The notes: generated by a model not told the origin, from the letters alone. Shown: positions 1 through 9,312, counted from the stretch's first letter. The stretch is 64,000 nucleotides of DNA from Lactiplantibacillus nangangensis (GCF_005405065.1 NZ_BJDI01000011.1:1-64000), one strand, 5' to 3'. Program-made: numbers and translations.

Positions 1-46
1 GTATAACTGGAAAGGCGGTCGTTTCATATCATGATTACGAGGGCCG

Positions 47-78
47 AGCGAAGCGACACCCTCAGATAGTTTTTTGTG
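47..78 (+). terminator. Possible terminator of a gene upstream of the window
   Basis: A short stem GAGGG/CCCTC (47-51 with 62-66) encloses a GC-rich loop and is followed by a T-run at 71-76. The gene it would serve lies left of the window. The stem is only five pairs and the T-run starts several bases later, so the call is weak. Confidence 0.3.
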
Positions 79-360
79 CAATCTTTTTAATGTATTAGTT
101 GAAGCCACTTCAAATCGATTGCTTTGTAATTAAAAAACTAGTGATTAACACGATTGTATGATGACAATGCATGTAATTAAAGTGTTTGTCAGCCCAATTT
201 TGATTATTTTTTAATAAACTTTGCTAACTAGTTATTAATAGTTGTATTATAAATGTGTTAATAACTATTGGCTTTTTTAGGACGGATCTAAAAGATAGAA
301 ACAACTCTCAATAGCTATTAATTGTGCCAAAAATTATAGCAAAAGGAGTGTTTAGTTGTA
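79..360 (+). promoter_or_regulatory. Promoter and long structured leader of the LPxTG gene
   Basis: A TTGCTA (221-226), 18-bp spacer, TATTAT (245-250) is the best promoter for the surface-protein gene at 361. Downstream, GTTAATAACTATTG (257-270) is nearly complementary to CAATAGCTATTAA (309-321), which would form a 13-bp stem in the mRNA leader. The ribosome site AAAGGAGTG lies after this stem at about 343-351. Nothing gene-like is seen in 79-220. Confidence 0.45.
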
Positions 361-3300
361 ATGAAAAAATTAATCAAGATTGCCACAGGGGCCGCAACGA
401 TAGCGGGTGTGCTTTCAGTCGGGGGAACACAGTTAGTTCATGCCGATACGGGTGAATCAGTCCAGCAAGTGCCGCAAACACAGACAATGGCTGCAACAAC
501 AGATCAGGCGAATCAAGTTGAGGCCGCCCCTAATGTGGTCGCTGCCAAGACTGCAGAAACTACTGCGACAAAAGCAGTCACTACAGCCAAAACGGCAGTC
601 GATCAAGCGACACAGGATTTGAGTGATGCTCAAGCTGAGAAGAATGACGCTGCCCAAGCAGTGACACCTGCTCAAGATAACTATAATCAGGCTCAGCAGG
701 CAGCTACGACGACTAACACAAGTGCGACAAAGGCTCAGCAGGCTGTGACAGCTAACCAAGCTAAAGTTGCTGTTGCTCAGGATACAGTTGAAAGCGCTAC
801 CTCAAGTGCTGAAACTGCTCAATCTGCAGTTAAGGCAGCCCAAACGACAGCTGATAATGCGACATCGGACAGCATTTCACAAACTCAAAATAAAATAACG
901 GTAACAAAACAACAGATTAAGACTGATAAGGAAAACGAACAGACTAATCAAGCTAATTTAGATGTTGGTCAAACGCAACAACAGGCTGCGTCTGCAAAGC
1001 AAGTCCAGGCACAACAACAAGTTAAAACGGCGCGAACAGCGGTTGATGTGGCACAAGCAAGTGTCCAGCAACAGCAAGCAAATATGAATTCTGATTTGGT
1101 AGCGACCCAGCAGGCGGCCGTTGATCAAGCTAGCCAGCAAGTTACCACTAATCAACAAAAAATTGATCAAACCAAAACCGAAATTGAGACGACTAATGCA
1201 ACGCTGACTGGTACGACCAAAGAACAGGCGGATGCCCAGACAGCTTTAACGGCAGCGACTAACAAGCTAAATACGGCTAACACTGCTGTTACGGTGGCTC
1301 AGACACAGCTCGACCAGCGGCAAGCGGCGGTAACGACAACCCAGGCTAAGTTGGATAGCGATAAGGCAACATTAAATGCAGTCGCGAATACAATTACGAT
1401 TCCTAAAGGGATGACTAACGATTTAATCCAAAGTTATGTTGATGGTAAAGTACCTGCTACCAATCTTGAAGCAGTGATGAAGCCGGGGCTCAGTCTGCCA
1501 GCTAATACTTATCACTCAAATGCGGCTGATGCGGCGATTAAAGTTGCTGATTCAGGTCAGTTAACGCTAGCACAGCGGCAAGAATTATCAGAATTTGCGG
1601 TCAACTTGATTAACCAGGTACGAACGCAAATCGGCAATCCGCAGACCATCGTAACGGCTGATATATTAGACTTTGCCAATCAAGTCTCAAATTATTATGA
1701 TCAAGATCAATGGTCAATCTATAAAGGACATAACGTTAACCGTATTAATCAGGTCGCAGTTAGTTATGGTTTATATGATTATCCTGGTCAGAATCTTTAT
1801 GAAAACGCATCGGCTGGTTTTATTTATGGTGATCAAACCATGGATACGCTCAAAGCGGGAGTCTATAACTCGTTTGTTTCAATGCTGTTTGATGATCAAG
1901 CTTCTGGATTTGGCCATTCAATCGCACTTACTGGTGTAGACTCGGGCTACCCATATAGCGAAGAGGCATTTGGTGTTGACTATGACAGCATGGGTCAATT
2001 ACACATTCTTAGCGTAACTGATCAAGTCAAGTCACTGACAAATAATACCAGTTTTAACATCACAAAGGCCCTATCCAGTCCAGTAGTTGATTCAGCTACT
2101 CTCAAGACTGAAATTAAAACTTTAACGGCGACTTTGACGAAGCAAACGGCGGCTGTGGAATCTGCTAATCAAGTCGTCAAGGCGGCACAAAATCAAGTTA
2201 AACAAGCCAAAGACGGGCAGTCAACTGCTCAGATTCAGTTAAAAGAAGTTAACGCCGATGCCCAGAACTTGAAGCAAACGTTAGCAACACAACAAAGTCA
2301 GTTGGCTGCTAGTCAACTGAAACAAGCCACCCTAGAACAAACACTAGCAGGCCTTAAATCCAAGTTGACTGCTTTACAAGCAACTGCGACTGCAGCTCAA
2401 AAAGCTTTAGCAGCCAGTCAAAATAAACTAGCGCAAGCAAAAGTCACTCTAGCGGGAACAGTCAGCGATGCTAAGACCCAAGATTTGGCTGTAAGCAAAA
2501 CAAATAAGCAAGTTGCTGATTTACAAGCTAACGTTGTTGCGGCGCAGGCCCAGACTAAACGTGACCAACAGACACTTGATCAGTTGTTAGCACAACTTGA
2601 TCAGGCTCAGAATGCTCAGCAAAATTTGAGTGCTAAAAAGGTTGCCTTAGTTGCAGCGCAACAAGGGGTTACGGCGGCTCAAACAAGTTTAGACATGGCA
2701 CAAGCACAACTCAAAACTGCGCAAGCCGATTTTGATGCTAAGAGCAAAGCTGCGGGCAATGCCGCGGACGCTTTCAATTCTGCAGTAGATTATTTAGAAA
2801 AGACTAATCTTGTATTATCAGAAGCAACTGATAAGGTTGACCAAGCGACAAAGAACTTAGCTGTTCAAAAAGAGGCTCTTAGCACAGCAGAAGCTAAACT
2901 AAAGCAGGCTCGGGCTCAAGTTGTGACCGAACGAGCTAAGGCTTTACAGACAATTATTGATGCAACAACGGACAAACCAAGCACTGGCAATACAGGTTCA
3001 ACAACGGACAAACCAAGCACTGGTGACACAAGTTCAACAACGGATAAACCAAGCATTGGCGATACAGGCTCAACGACGGATAAGCCAAGCACTGGTGATA
3101 CAGGTTCAACGACGATGGAGCAGTCAAAGCCTGACAGTAATAATGCAACGACGATTAAAGCGCCCGCCGCTGATAATACTGAAACAACGAATTCGGATCA
3201 GGCTCAGCTTGAAAAAGTGGTTAATGGGCATTATGCAACAGGAAATGCCACGATAATTACGACGACTAAACAGCAGCAGCCTGATCAAACTGTTTTACAA

Positions 3301-3516
3301 TTGACCGGTAATCAGCCAGCTCGTCAAGCAACAATCGTTATGCCGGCTGTTCAGAAGCATGCTGATACATTGACTGTTGTACCAACAGAAGCCAAGCAAG
3401 TGGCAACGTTACCGCAAACCGATGAAAAAACTACAATGGGAACTAGTTTAATGGGATTGGTTTTATTAGGATTAACTAGTCTGTTAACATACGCTGGCAT
3501 TCGGCGAGAACATTAA
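361..3516 (+). CDS. Cell-wall anchored LPxTG protein with SEC10/PgrA-like domain
   Basis: A 1051-residue secreted, sortase-anchored surface protein. Residues 1-29 are a signal peptide (MKKLIK, hydrophobic core, cleavage near VHA|DT). Residues about 50-340 and 590-860 are Ala/Gln/Thr-rich heptad-like sequence typical of long coiled coils. The middle (about 345-580) resembles the SEC10/PgrA surface-exclusion domain with a CAP/SCP-like core (FAVNLINQVR, GHSIAL). A spacer of four 12-residue TTDKPSTG-type repeats precedes the anchor LPQTDE, a hydrophobic span and RREH. LPQTxE is the motif known for L. plantarum sortase substrates. A likely role is adhesion or aggregation; the ligand cannot be told from sequence. 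Confidence 0.88.
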   Translation: MKKLIKIATGAATIAGVLSVGGTQLVHADTGESVQQVPQTQTMAATTDQANQVEAAPNVVAAKTAETTATKAVTTAKTAVDQATQDLSDAQAEKNDAAQAVTPAQDNYNQAQQAATTTNTSATKAQQAVTANQAKVAVAQDTVESATSSAETAQSAVKAAQTTADNATSDSISQTQNKITVTKQQIKTDKENEQTNQANLDVGQTQQQAASAKQVQAQQQVKTARTAVDVAQASVQQQQANMNSDLVATQQAAVDQASQQVTTNQQKIDQTKTEIETTNATLTGTTKEQADAQTALTAATNKLNTANTAVTVAQTQLDQRQAAVTTTQAKLDSDKATLNAVANTITIPKGMTNDLIQSYVDGKVPATNLEAVMKPGLSLPANTYHSNAADAAIKVADSGQLTLAQRQELSEFAVNLINQVRTQIGNPQTIVTADILDFANQVSNYYDQDQWSIYKGHNVNRINQVAVSYGLYDYPGQNLYENASAGFIYGDQTMDTLKAGVYNSFVSMLFDDQASGFGHSIALTGVDSGYPYSEEAFGVDYDSMGQLHILSVTDQVKSLTNNTSFNITKALSSPVVDSATLKTEIKTLTATLTKQTAAVESANQVVKAAQNQVKQAKDGQSTAQIQLKEVNADAQNLKQTLATQQSQLAASQLKQATLEQTLAGLKSKLTALQATATAAQKALAASQNKLAQAKVTLAGTVSDAKTQDLAVSKTNKQVADLQANVVAAQAQTKRDQQTLDQLLAQLDQAQNAQQNLSAKKVALVAAQQGVTAAQTSLDMAQAQLKTAQADFDAKSKAAGNAADAFNSAVDYLEKTNLVLSEATDKVDQATKNLAVQKEALSTAEAKLKQARAQVVTERAKALQTIIDATTDKPSTGNTGSTTDKPSTGDTSSTTDKPSIGDTGSTTDKPSTGDTGSTTMEQSKPDSNNATTIKAPAADNTETTNSDQAQLEKVVNGHYATGNATIITTTKQQQPDQTVLQLTGNQPARQATIVMPAVQKHADTLTVVPTEAKQVATLPQTDEKTTMGTSLMGLVLLGLTSLLTYAGIRREH
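2968..3111 (+). repeat. Four tandem 36-bp repeats in the LPxTG gene
   Basis: Four near-identical 36-bp units each encode TTDKPSTGNTGS or a close variant. They form the wall-spanning Thr/Ser/Pro spacer before the sortase motif. Such in-frame repeats can change copy number by slippage or recombination between strains. Confidence 0.9.
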
Positions 3517-3540
3517 CGCTATATTTTGATTGATTTAACT

Positions 3541-3569
3541 AAAGCTCACCAGTTATTGGTGGGCTTTTT
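3541..3569 (+). terminator. Terminator after the LPxTG gene
   Basis: AAAGCTCACCA pairs with TGGTGGGCTTT across a short loop and is followed by T residues, 24 bases after the stop codon. Confidence 0.85.
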
Positions 3570-3685
3570 GTAGCCAACAGGAATGTTTAATTTAAGTAGT
3601 TAGATGGTTAAATACGATAAAAATGAAAGTTCAACGAAGAGATAACGCAGCTGTTCCGTACTATCATATTTATGAGGTGATCACG

Positions 3686-3964
3686 ATGTCAGGTACCGGC
3701 AAGAAGAAAGCATCAATTTCTGTCAAAATCAGTACAGAAGATAAGCAACGGGCGACGGAACTGTTTGAAGAATTGGACCTCAGCCTTTCAGCCGCAATTA
3801 GGATCTTCATCAAGAAGAGTATTGCAGAAGACGGCTTGCCATTTGAAGTTGAAGACTCATTTTATAGTGCAACGAATCAGGCAGAACTTAACCGGCGCTT
3901 CACGAAAGTCACCAATAATCAGAATGGCCATAACCGGCACCTTTTAGACAATCGGGAACAATAA
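3686..3964 (+). CDS. RelB/DinJ-family antitoxin, no toxin partner visible
   Basis: A 92-residue protein. The start at 3686 is chosen because GAGGTGATC lies just upstream; a longer in-frame ATG at 3623 has no such site. The N-terminal part (KASISVKISTEDKQRATELFEELDLSLSAAIRIFIKKS) fits the ribbon-helix-helix DNA-binding domain of RelB/DinJ antitoxins, and the charged tail would normally wrap the toxin. No RelE/YafQ-like ORF follows: the next gene, at 4102, is unrelated and has its own promoter. It may be a solitary antitoxin or a remnant of a lost pair. Confidence 0.75.
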   Translation: MSGTGKKKASISVKISTEDKQRATELFEELDLSLSAAIRIFIKKSIAEDGLPFEVEDSFYSATNQAELNRRFTKVTNNQNGHNRHLLDNREQ

Positions 3965-4048
3965 ATCACGTGAGTTGAAATCCAGTGATTAAAAATTGAG
4001 TTAGTGTCAATGACGCACAGCTGGATGTGGCCAAATCAGCACCAACTT

Positions 4049-4077
4049 TTGACACCACCGCCAACCCTCGCTATACT
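4049..4077 (+). promoter_or_regulatory. Strong sigma-A promoter for the 4102 gene
   Basis: TTGACA (4049-4054), a 17-bp spacer and TATACT (4072-4077) make a near-consensus promoter about 25 bases upstream of the TTG start at 4102. The leader is therefore very short. Confidence 0.85.
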
Positions 4078-4101
4078 AAAAAATGAAGTGAGGGATTCGT
4101 T

Positions 4102-4410
4102 TTGAAAAATCATGAAGTCTTGGATTTGATTCAAGAAATTACGCGTAACGATGGCACAACTTACATGGAAATTGGCAACATGGTCATGAATGGCCGGGCA
4201 GAATTAGCCGCCGAACGAAAATTCATTAAGCAGGTGCGAATTTTGCAACTGAATATTCCACATTCAACACACGTGGAGAAGTACCAAGCTTACATTAATG
4301 AAAATTTTGAAATCCCAGATGAATCCATGGATCATTGGGAAGAGTGGACAAAGACGCCTGAAATGCAGGCAGAAGTGGATCAAATTTTAAAAGAGAATCA
4401 TATCGGGTAA
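4102..4410 (+). CDS. Hypothetical protein, 102 residues
   Basis: I do not recognise the family. The start is TTG with GTGAGGG eight bases upstream. The protein is soluble, acidic at its C-terminus and likely helical (NHEVLDLIQEITRNDGTTYMEIGNMVMNGRAELAAE at the N-terminal end). It has no signal peptide or membrane span. It has its own near-consensus promoter (4049-4077) and its own terminator (4417-4445), so it is probably a monocistronic gene. Confidence 0.7.
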   Translation: MKNHEVLDLIQEITRNDGTTYMEIGNMVMNGRAELAAERKFIKQVRILQLNIPHSTHVEKYQAYINENFEIPDESMDHWEEWTKTPEMQAEVDQILKENHIG

Positions 4411-4416
4411 GTCGAT

Positions 4417-4445
4417 GGCATCAGGTCAAGCTGGTGCCTTTTTTC
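4417..4445 (+). terminator. Terminator after the 4102 gene
   Basis: GGCATCAG pairs with CTGGTGCC (one G-T pair) around a six-base loop and is followed by TTTTTT. Confidence 0.85.
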
Positions 4446-4506
4446 GTGTGTCGTGTTTGTGAACGTGTTATCGTAGACCAAGACGTTTTTTGAGAGGAAG
4501 GTTCCA

Positions 4507-4917
4507 TTGAGAAAAGAATTGTTACAATTTATTCAGAGCCGTTTTCAAACTCGTTTTCGTTTTCGCAATGAGTTTGAAGCGGTACTGACTTTAAAAATAC
4601 TTCTGCGACTAATTACCGAGCATCCCGAAAGTTTGTTGCTGACTAGAAGTGAGATTGAATCGATGGTGGGAACGCCGTTAGACGCACCGGAATTGCAACG
4701 CGAGTATTTCCCCAAGCAGTCGATTACCTTGCTAGAAACGGCCTTAGATGAGCTGACAACGCTAAGTGTGGTGCAGCAACAATCGACTGGGCGGACACGT
4801 TACCCGCTATTTCAAAGTATTCAGATCGACCAGACTTGCGAGCGGATCGTGTTCAATTTGAACGTGGCCGTCTTGCCACAGTTAACGCAGTGGTCGACCG
4901 AACTTGTCGCAGGATAG
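4507..4917 (+). CDS. Hypothetical protein upstream of nitroreductase
   Basis: A 136-residue protein with a TTG start preceded by GAGAGGAAG. It ends nine bases before the nitroreductase start, so the two are probably co-transcribed. I do not recognise a family. The pattern of a helix-rich N-terminus and a C-terminal strand-like stretch (FQSIQIDQTCERIVFNLNV) faintly recalls winged-helix units of plasmid replication initiators, but that is only an impression. It has no signal peptide, metal-binding motif or membrane span. Confidence 0.65.
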   Translation: MRKELLQFIQSRFQTRFRFRNEFEAVLTLKILLRLITEHPESLLLTRSEIESMVGTPLDAPELQREYFPKQSITLLETALDELTTLSVVQQQSTGRTRYPLFQSIQIDQTCERIVFNLNVAVLPQLTQWSTELVAG

Positions 4918-4926
4918 GAGGAAATA

Positions 4927-5679
4927 ATGACTAACTCAGTAACCGATATTTTAGAAGCGCACCGAACGCACCGCAATTTTACCGACCAACCGGTGTCAGA
5001 TGACACCTTAGCTAAGATTATCTCGACTGCACAACATGCGCCAACCAGTCAGTATTTGCAGGCCTATAGCTTGATTGAAGTGACTGATCCGACAACTCGT
5101 GCGGCTTTAGGCAAAATAACAACGCGCGCCACGGTCGGAACTAAAGGCCGATTGTTAGTTGTTTTAGCGGATCAACACCGCAATGCCAAATTGGCGGCGA
5201 CCCCTGACGCGAAGCGAGCCTTGACCGAATTGGATCGGTTCATGGGCAGTGTGGAAGATGCCACCTTGATGACTGAAGCCATGGTGATGGTCACGGAAAG
5301 CCTCGGCTTGGGTAGCGTGGTACTGGGATCAATCAATAATGATACCCAAGCCGTTATTGATTTATTACAGTTACCAGCGTTGACGTTGCCGGTCTTTGGC
5401 GTTCAAATCGGCTATCCAGCTAGTCAACCAGAGACCAAGCCACGATTGGGGCTAGATGCGTTGCTATTTAAAGACCATTATGCCGAACCGGAGACTTATC
5501 AAGCTGAACTGGATAAATTTGATGCACAACTGCATGCCTACTATCAGCAACGAGGCAGCAATGCCCGTGATGAACACTTGGCGGATATGACTCGCGAAGC
5601 ATTAGGGACTGCGGCCAAACGACGCGACTTCTTAAAGATTGCACGGCGGGCAGGGTTCTTGCCGGAAATTGAGGACTAA
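4927..5679 (+). CDS. Nitroreductase-family NAD(P)H flavin oxidoreductase
   Basis: A 250-residue protein with the NfrA-like nitroreductase fold. Residues 8-20 (ILEAHRTHRNFTD) carry the FMN-binding R-x-x-R segment, HAPTSQYLQAYS (residues 38-49) is the conserved FMN/substrate loop, and GLGSVVLGSINN and the VFGVQIGYPA region close the flavin site. Known relatives reduce flavins, nitro compounds or quinones in the cytoplasm with NADPH. AGGAGG lies seven bases before ATG. The gene follows the unknown gene at 4507 closely and ends at a terminator shared with the convergent WxL gene. Confidence 0.85.
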   Translation: MTNSVTDILEAHRTHRNFTDQPVSDDTLAKIISTAQHAPTSQYLQAYSLIEVTDPTTRAALGKITTRATVGTKGRLLVVLADQHRNAKLAATPDAKRALTELDRFMGSVEDATLMTEAMVMVTESLGLGSVVLGSINNDTQAVIDLLQLPALTLPVFGVQIGYPASQPETKPRLGLDALLFKDHYAEPETYQAELDKFDAQLHAYYQQRGSNARDEHLADMTREALGTAAKRRDFLKIARRAGFLPEIED

Positions 5680-5709
5680 GCAGTCAGTGAATTGACTGTA
5701 ATTAAAAAG

Positions 5710-5751
5710 AATTCGTTAGGCTAGTGTAAAAAGCTTAACGAATTTTTTTTT
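5710..5751. terminator. Bidirectional terminator between nitroreductase and WxL gene
   Basis: AATTCGTTAGGC (5710-5721) pairs with GCTTAACGAATT (5733-5744), followed by a long T-run; an A-run on the left can serve the minus-strand gene. A smaller stem (CAGTCA/TGACTG) lies just before it. Confidence 0.85.
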
Positions 5752-5773
5752 TTGAAATAGCTCAATTAGTGAA

Positions 5774-7675
5774 CTAGGGTGCGGAAGTAATGGTCCAGTC
5801 AAGTGTTGTCACATAGTTACCTACTTGAATGGGAGCATTTGCGAGTTGTAATTTTAGACTTTGACCATTATCTGGTCCAATGGAAGGCACTGTCATATCA
5901 TCCCTAGTACTGGCAATTTCTTGATCAGCAGTATTTAATGGTGTTATCTTACCGTTGTTATCAAAAGATAAAGTCGCTGCCAGGTCGTGACCTCCATTAT
6001 TGAATGGGGAATTTTGTCGGAGCGTGATGATTTGAGCGTTTTTATCTCGCCGGTTGTCAGTAACTTTTAGTAAATAGTCACCATCGGTACTCCCAGTGAT
6101 TTGGTCACCTACATCAGCGTAGGTTAATGTTCCAAAGTCAACGTTAGAAGCGTCAGCATGCAATAGTCCGTCAACAAAGTTAATGGTCAATTTTTCACCG
6201 TTATACGTGTCTAACCTATTCCCACTACTGTCAGTCCCGAGCAATTGTGCATTGGTAGTAAACGGTGTATTAGTCGCGGTGTTCGAGGTGAAATCAAGTT
6301 CAAACGTATGCTGCTTTTGAGATGTGAAATCGATGTCTTTAGCAGTAATGGCTGCGTTACCATTGCCGTCAGGTACCGGCATACCATAGTTATACTGTTT
6401 ACCGTCAATGTATAGCGTCGTATTAGAGATATCGCCGGGCATCGTTAGTGAAAAGGTTCCTTTAGCCAAGTTCGAATCACCGTTTTCATCATTCATTGTG
6501 CCACTAATCTTGACTTGATCACCAGCCATGACGTTGGTCAGTTCATGGTCGGTATTGCCATCATTGTTCGTTAGATTTTCCATTTTGCTCGTGATGATGA
6601 CTTTGGGGGTTCGGTCGATGTGCACATTAAGAGTGGCTTGGTTGGTGGTTATTGTATTCGAATTACTATCAACTGTAGCCTTAATAACTGCGTAGTACTT
6701 GGCTTTATCATCCGCTGCGGTTGTTGCTGGGGTGGTGTAAGTTGTACTAGTGCCATCGCTAACCACGGTATCCTTGTTGTTAGTGTCAACCTTATGCCAA
6801 ACAATCGAATCAGGGGTTGTACCAAAATCTCCTCGAATTGAGAAAGTAGCTGTCTTCCCCTGGTCAACCGTTTGATCATCAAGGCCACCGCCAATATCAA
6901 CAGTAGTGGAAGCCGATATTGAATCTGTTTTATCATTAGTCATGGTACCAGTTACTTTAACCGTACCAGATTTATTATCTTTATTAGCTGTAATTTCGCC
7001 AGTTGTTGGGTTAATAGTAGCCAAATTGTTGTTATCAATTGACCAAGTTAAATTTCCAGTTGCGTTGGCTGGGGTCGGAGTTGCCGTCGCATAAGTTGTA
7101 GCAGCAGTTGATTGGTTGTTGTATAAATAATTGTCTTTAGTGGTTACGTTTAAACCGGTCGCACTGACAGCACTAGGAAGTGTTTTGACGAATACAACAT
7201 TCGAATAGTAGGTTGGCGCTGTGAGGCCTGCAATAGGGGTCGAGTAGTATTTGAAAGACTGTTGGTAATAAGTTGTACCAGTTTCTGTAGGTGTAACAGT
7301 TAGGTCCTGACTAGTTCCGTTCGTTGTGACAGCTTGCCAAGTAGCACCATTATCAGTTGACTGATACCACGTAAAATAATCTTTACCAAAAAGGTTGATG
7401 TTGTCTAACACTGAATGGACAGTGGCCGTAGTCAATTTTTTAGGATTGTTCACAAAAGTATATTGACTAGTCGGTTGCAGACTGTAACCAGTGTTCATGT
7501 AGATTCCAAATGAGCCGATTGGCGGAGCACTGGGTGTGCCATGAGGGGTGGGTGTAGTTGTTTCATCCGCCTGCACCGAAGTTGCCATGGTCTCCAAACC
7601 CCATACCATACCACCAATGGTTAACATCACAGTCAGCGTGCTTAATACCCACCGACTAATCTTTTTCACTAACAT
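5774..7675 (-). CDS. WxL-domain surface protein, paralogue of 9362-11269
   Basis: A 633-residue secreted protein. ATG at 7675 is chosen because GGGGGAGGA lies nine bases upstream; the longer in-frame ATG at 7699 overlaps that site. A signal peptide (MLVKKISRW... ends near VQA|DE) is followed by Ig-like/BIG2-type repeats (TWSIDNNNLATINPTTGEITANKDNK is characteristic). The C-terminal WxL domain has the NVDFGTLTYADVG, LLKVTDNRRDK and final TLDWTITSAP signatures. WxL domains bind peptidoglycan non-covalently. It is about 50% similar by eye along its length to the other WxL gene, so the two arose by duplication. The promoter is at 7861-7905. Confidence 0.88.
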   Translation of the reverse strand: MLVKKISRWVLSTLTVMLTIGGMVWGLETMATSVQADETTTPTPHGTPSAPPIGSFGIYMNTGYSLQPTSQYTFVNNPKKLTTATVHSVLDNINLFGKDYFTWYQSTDNGATWQAVTTNGTSQDLTVTPTETGTTYYQQSFKYYSTPIAGLTAPTYYSNVVFVKTLPSAVSATGLNVTTKDNYLYNNQSTAATTYATATPTPANATGNLTWSIDNNNLATINPTTGEITANKDNKSGTVKVTGTMTNDKTDSISASTTVDIGGGLDDQTVDQGKTATFSIRGDFGTTPDSIVWHKVDTNNKDTVVSDGTSTTYTTPATTAADDKAKYYAVIKATVDSNSNTITTNQATLNVHIDRTPKVIITSKMENLTNNDGNTDHELTNVMAGDQVKISGTMNDENGDSNLAKGTFSLTMPGDISNTTLYIDGKQYNYGMPVPDGNGNAAITAKDIDFTSQKQHTFELDFTSNTATNTPFTTNAQLLGTDSSGNRLDTYNGEKLTINFVDGLLHADASNVDFGTLTYADVGDQITGSTDGDYLLKVTDNRRDKNAQIITLRQNSPFNNGGHDLAATLSFDNNGKITPLNTADQEIASTRDDMTVPSIGPDNGQSLKLQLANAPIQVGNYVTTLDWTITSAP

Positions 7676-7860
7676 ACCAAATTCCTCCCCCGAAAGCATT
7701 GATGATTTTGACTAATTATATTTTCTAGATTAATAATGAAATTTATATAATCATGGCCGTTATTTCAAGCTGGTCTCGCTTTCATAATTAGATACGAAAA
7801 AAGTCTTAAGCTTCAATTAACACATATGTAAGTTGACAAAACAAACACTATCTAAAAACT

Positions 7861-7905
7861 ATTATACTCACACACCGAATCAAATACCACTGTTATTGTT
7901 CATCA
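7861..7905 (-). promoter_or_regulatory. WxL promoter with conserved upstream box (copy 1)
   Basis: On the minus strand GTGGTA (7890-7885), an 18-bp spacer and TATAAT (7866-7861) match the spacing of the second WxL gene's promoter at 11464-11507. The block AACAATAACAGTGGTA is shared with that copy (AACAATGATAGTGGTA). The weak -35 next to a conserved box suggests an activator. The predicted leader is about 180 nt. Confidence 0.6.
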
Positions 7906-8236
7906 CCTTAATCATAACATTAGCAAATGCTAAAGTCAGTTATTGTCGACATAATAATGCAGTGGTAGGGAATATTAATTATTAAATCACACTCGATTCT
8001 TGACAGCGTATTTGACGGATTGTAAGGCTAAACGGTTTTTCATATTTGGGGAACTTTATTGAGAAGTGGTCAAATTTGGCTAGAGTTTCAACATATGACC
8101 TGGCAACTATTGTTAATTCAGCTTAAATCTGATACATTGTGAATAAAGTGGGTAACTGTCGATAGGGTTGAAGAAACACAATTTCCCAACAACTGACGTG
8201 GCAGTGCTCAAATGAGTATTGGGGGACGATTCGCGG
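7906..8236. other. Divergent intergenic region, no gene seen
   Basis: AT-rich spacer between the divergent WxL and DUF916 genes. I see no ORF with a ribosome site and no clear promoter for the plus-strand gene. Confidence 0.5.
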
Positions 8237-9295
8237 ATGCTAAGAAAAAAGAATTGGCTAAAAAGCTTAAATTGGTGCTTAGGGTTGATACTGGGGTTAA
8301 GTCTGTTTGGTGTGTCGCTGCTGGCTCAGGCGGAGACGAGTAATTTCTCCGTTCGGCCAGAGTTACCGAAAAATCAAGTCGATCGTGACTTGGGGTATTT
8401 TGATTTAAAGGTCGCGCCCAAACAAACCCAGACGTTGTCAATCATTTTAGTGAATGCAGACAAGGTGGCTCATCAGTATGATATTGCCACGAACTTAGCC
8501 ACGACTGGGGACAACGGGACCATCGTTTATAGCAATGCTGATCCTGAAATTGATCCATCACTACAATTTAATATTGCTAATGCCGTTACCGGTCCGAAAA
8601 CTGTGACGGTACCTGCGCAACGCTCTAAAAAAGTGACGCTGAAATTAACTGTGCCTGAGAAACGGTTTGACGGGGTGGCGTTAGGTGGCATCAACGTCCA
8701 GCAGCGGCTGGCCACGCCTAAAAAAGGGCAGGCTGGGGTAAGTGTGCGGAATCGTTTCTCATACGTGATTGGGTTGCAATTGCGTGAACAGGCGAAACCA
8801 ACGATTAAACCTGAACTGAAGCTATTAGGTGCTGGGTCGCACAAAGTCGGTTATCAGACTTACATTTCGGCGCACTTACAAAATCCGCAAGCGGTAGTCA
8901 TGTCGAATTTAAAAATCGAGGGCTATGTGACGAAAGTTGGTAGTAGTAAGCAACAATTGAAAACAACTAAAAGTCAGTTTAAGGTTGCGCCTAATAGTCG
9001 TTTCTACTTCAACTTAGGTGATGGTAGCCAACGTTTGACTCCTGGCAAGTATCAGCTACATTTACAAGCTAAGGCTGCAGACGGGACGGGGCAATGGCGC
9101 TTCACCAAAGCCTTTACAGTCAAATCAACGCAGGCTAAAAGTTCTCAACAATCAACGACTACGACCGCCTTACCGGACAAACCAGTTAAGCAGACCAATT
9201 GGGGCTTGATCGGCGGCCTTGTTGCAGTGATTGTCATCCTAGTGGGATTGATTATTTGGGTACTGAGCCGTAATCGTCATCATCGTCATCACTAA
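8237..9295 (+). CDS. DUF916/DUF3324 WxL-interacting membrane protein
   Basis: A 352-residue protein. ATG at 8237 follows GGGGGA; the TTG at 8219 would put that site inside the gene. Residues 1-30 are a signal peptide (LLAQAETSN). DUF916 (WxIP peptidoglycan-binding) occupies about 30-150 (NFSVRPELPKNQ, GYFDLKVAPKQTQTLSIIL, ALGGINVQQR), then DUF3324, then one transmembrane span (GLIGGLVAVIVILVGLIIWVL) and a basic His-rich tail. The family is known to pair with WxL proteins at the cell surface, which matches the two WxL neighbours. No small LPxTG (CscD-like) partner is present. Confidence 0.88.
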   Translation: MLRKKNWLKSLNWCLGLILGLSLFGVSLLAQAETSNFSVRPELPKNQVDRDLGYFDLKVAPKQTQTLSIILVNADKVAHQYDIATNLATTGDNGTIVYSNADPEIDPSLQFNIANAVTGPKTVTVPAQRSKKVTLKLTVPEKRFDGVALGGINVQQRLATPKKGQAGVSVRNRFSYVIGLQLREQAKPTIKPELKLLGAGSHKVGYQTYISAHLQNPQAVVMSNLKIEGYVTKVGSSKQQLKTTKSQFKVAPNSRFYFNLGDGSQRLTPGKYQLHLQAKAADGTGQWRFTKAFTVKSTQAKSSQQSTTTTALPDKPVKQTNWGLIGGLVAVIVILVGLIIWVLSRNRHHRHH

Positions 9296-9312
9296 TTAAA
9301 ACTAACTAAATG

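Noticed and set aside
2968-3111. CRISPR array
   Set aside because: The four repeats are direct, contiguous and in frame with the surface protein, with no spacers or cas genes.
2954-3148. 64-codon Cys/Leu repeat ORF on the minus strand
   Set aside because: Antisense of the 36-bp tandem repeats in the LPxTG gene.
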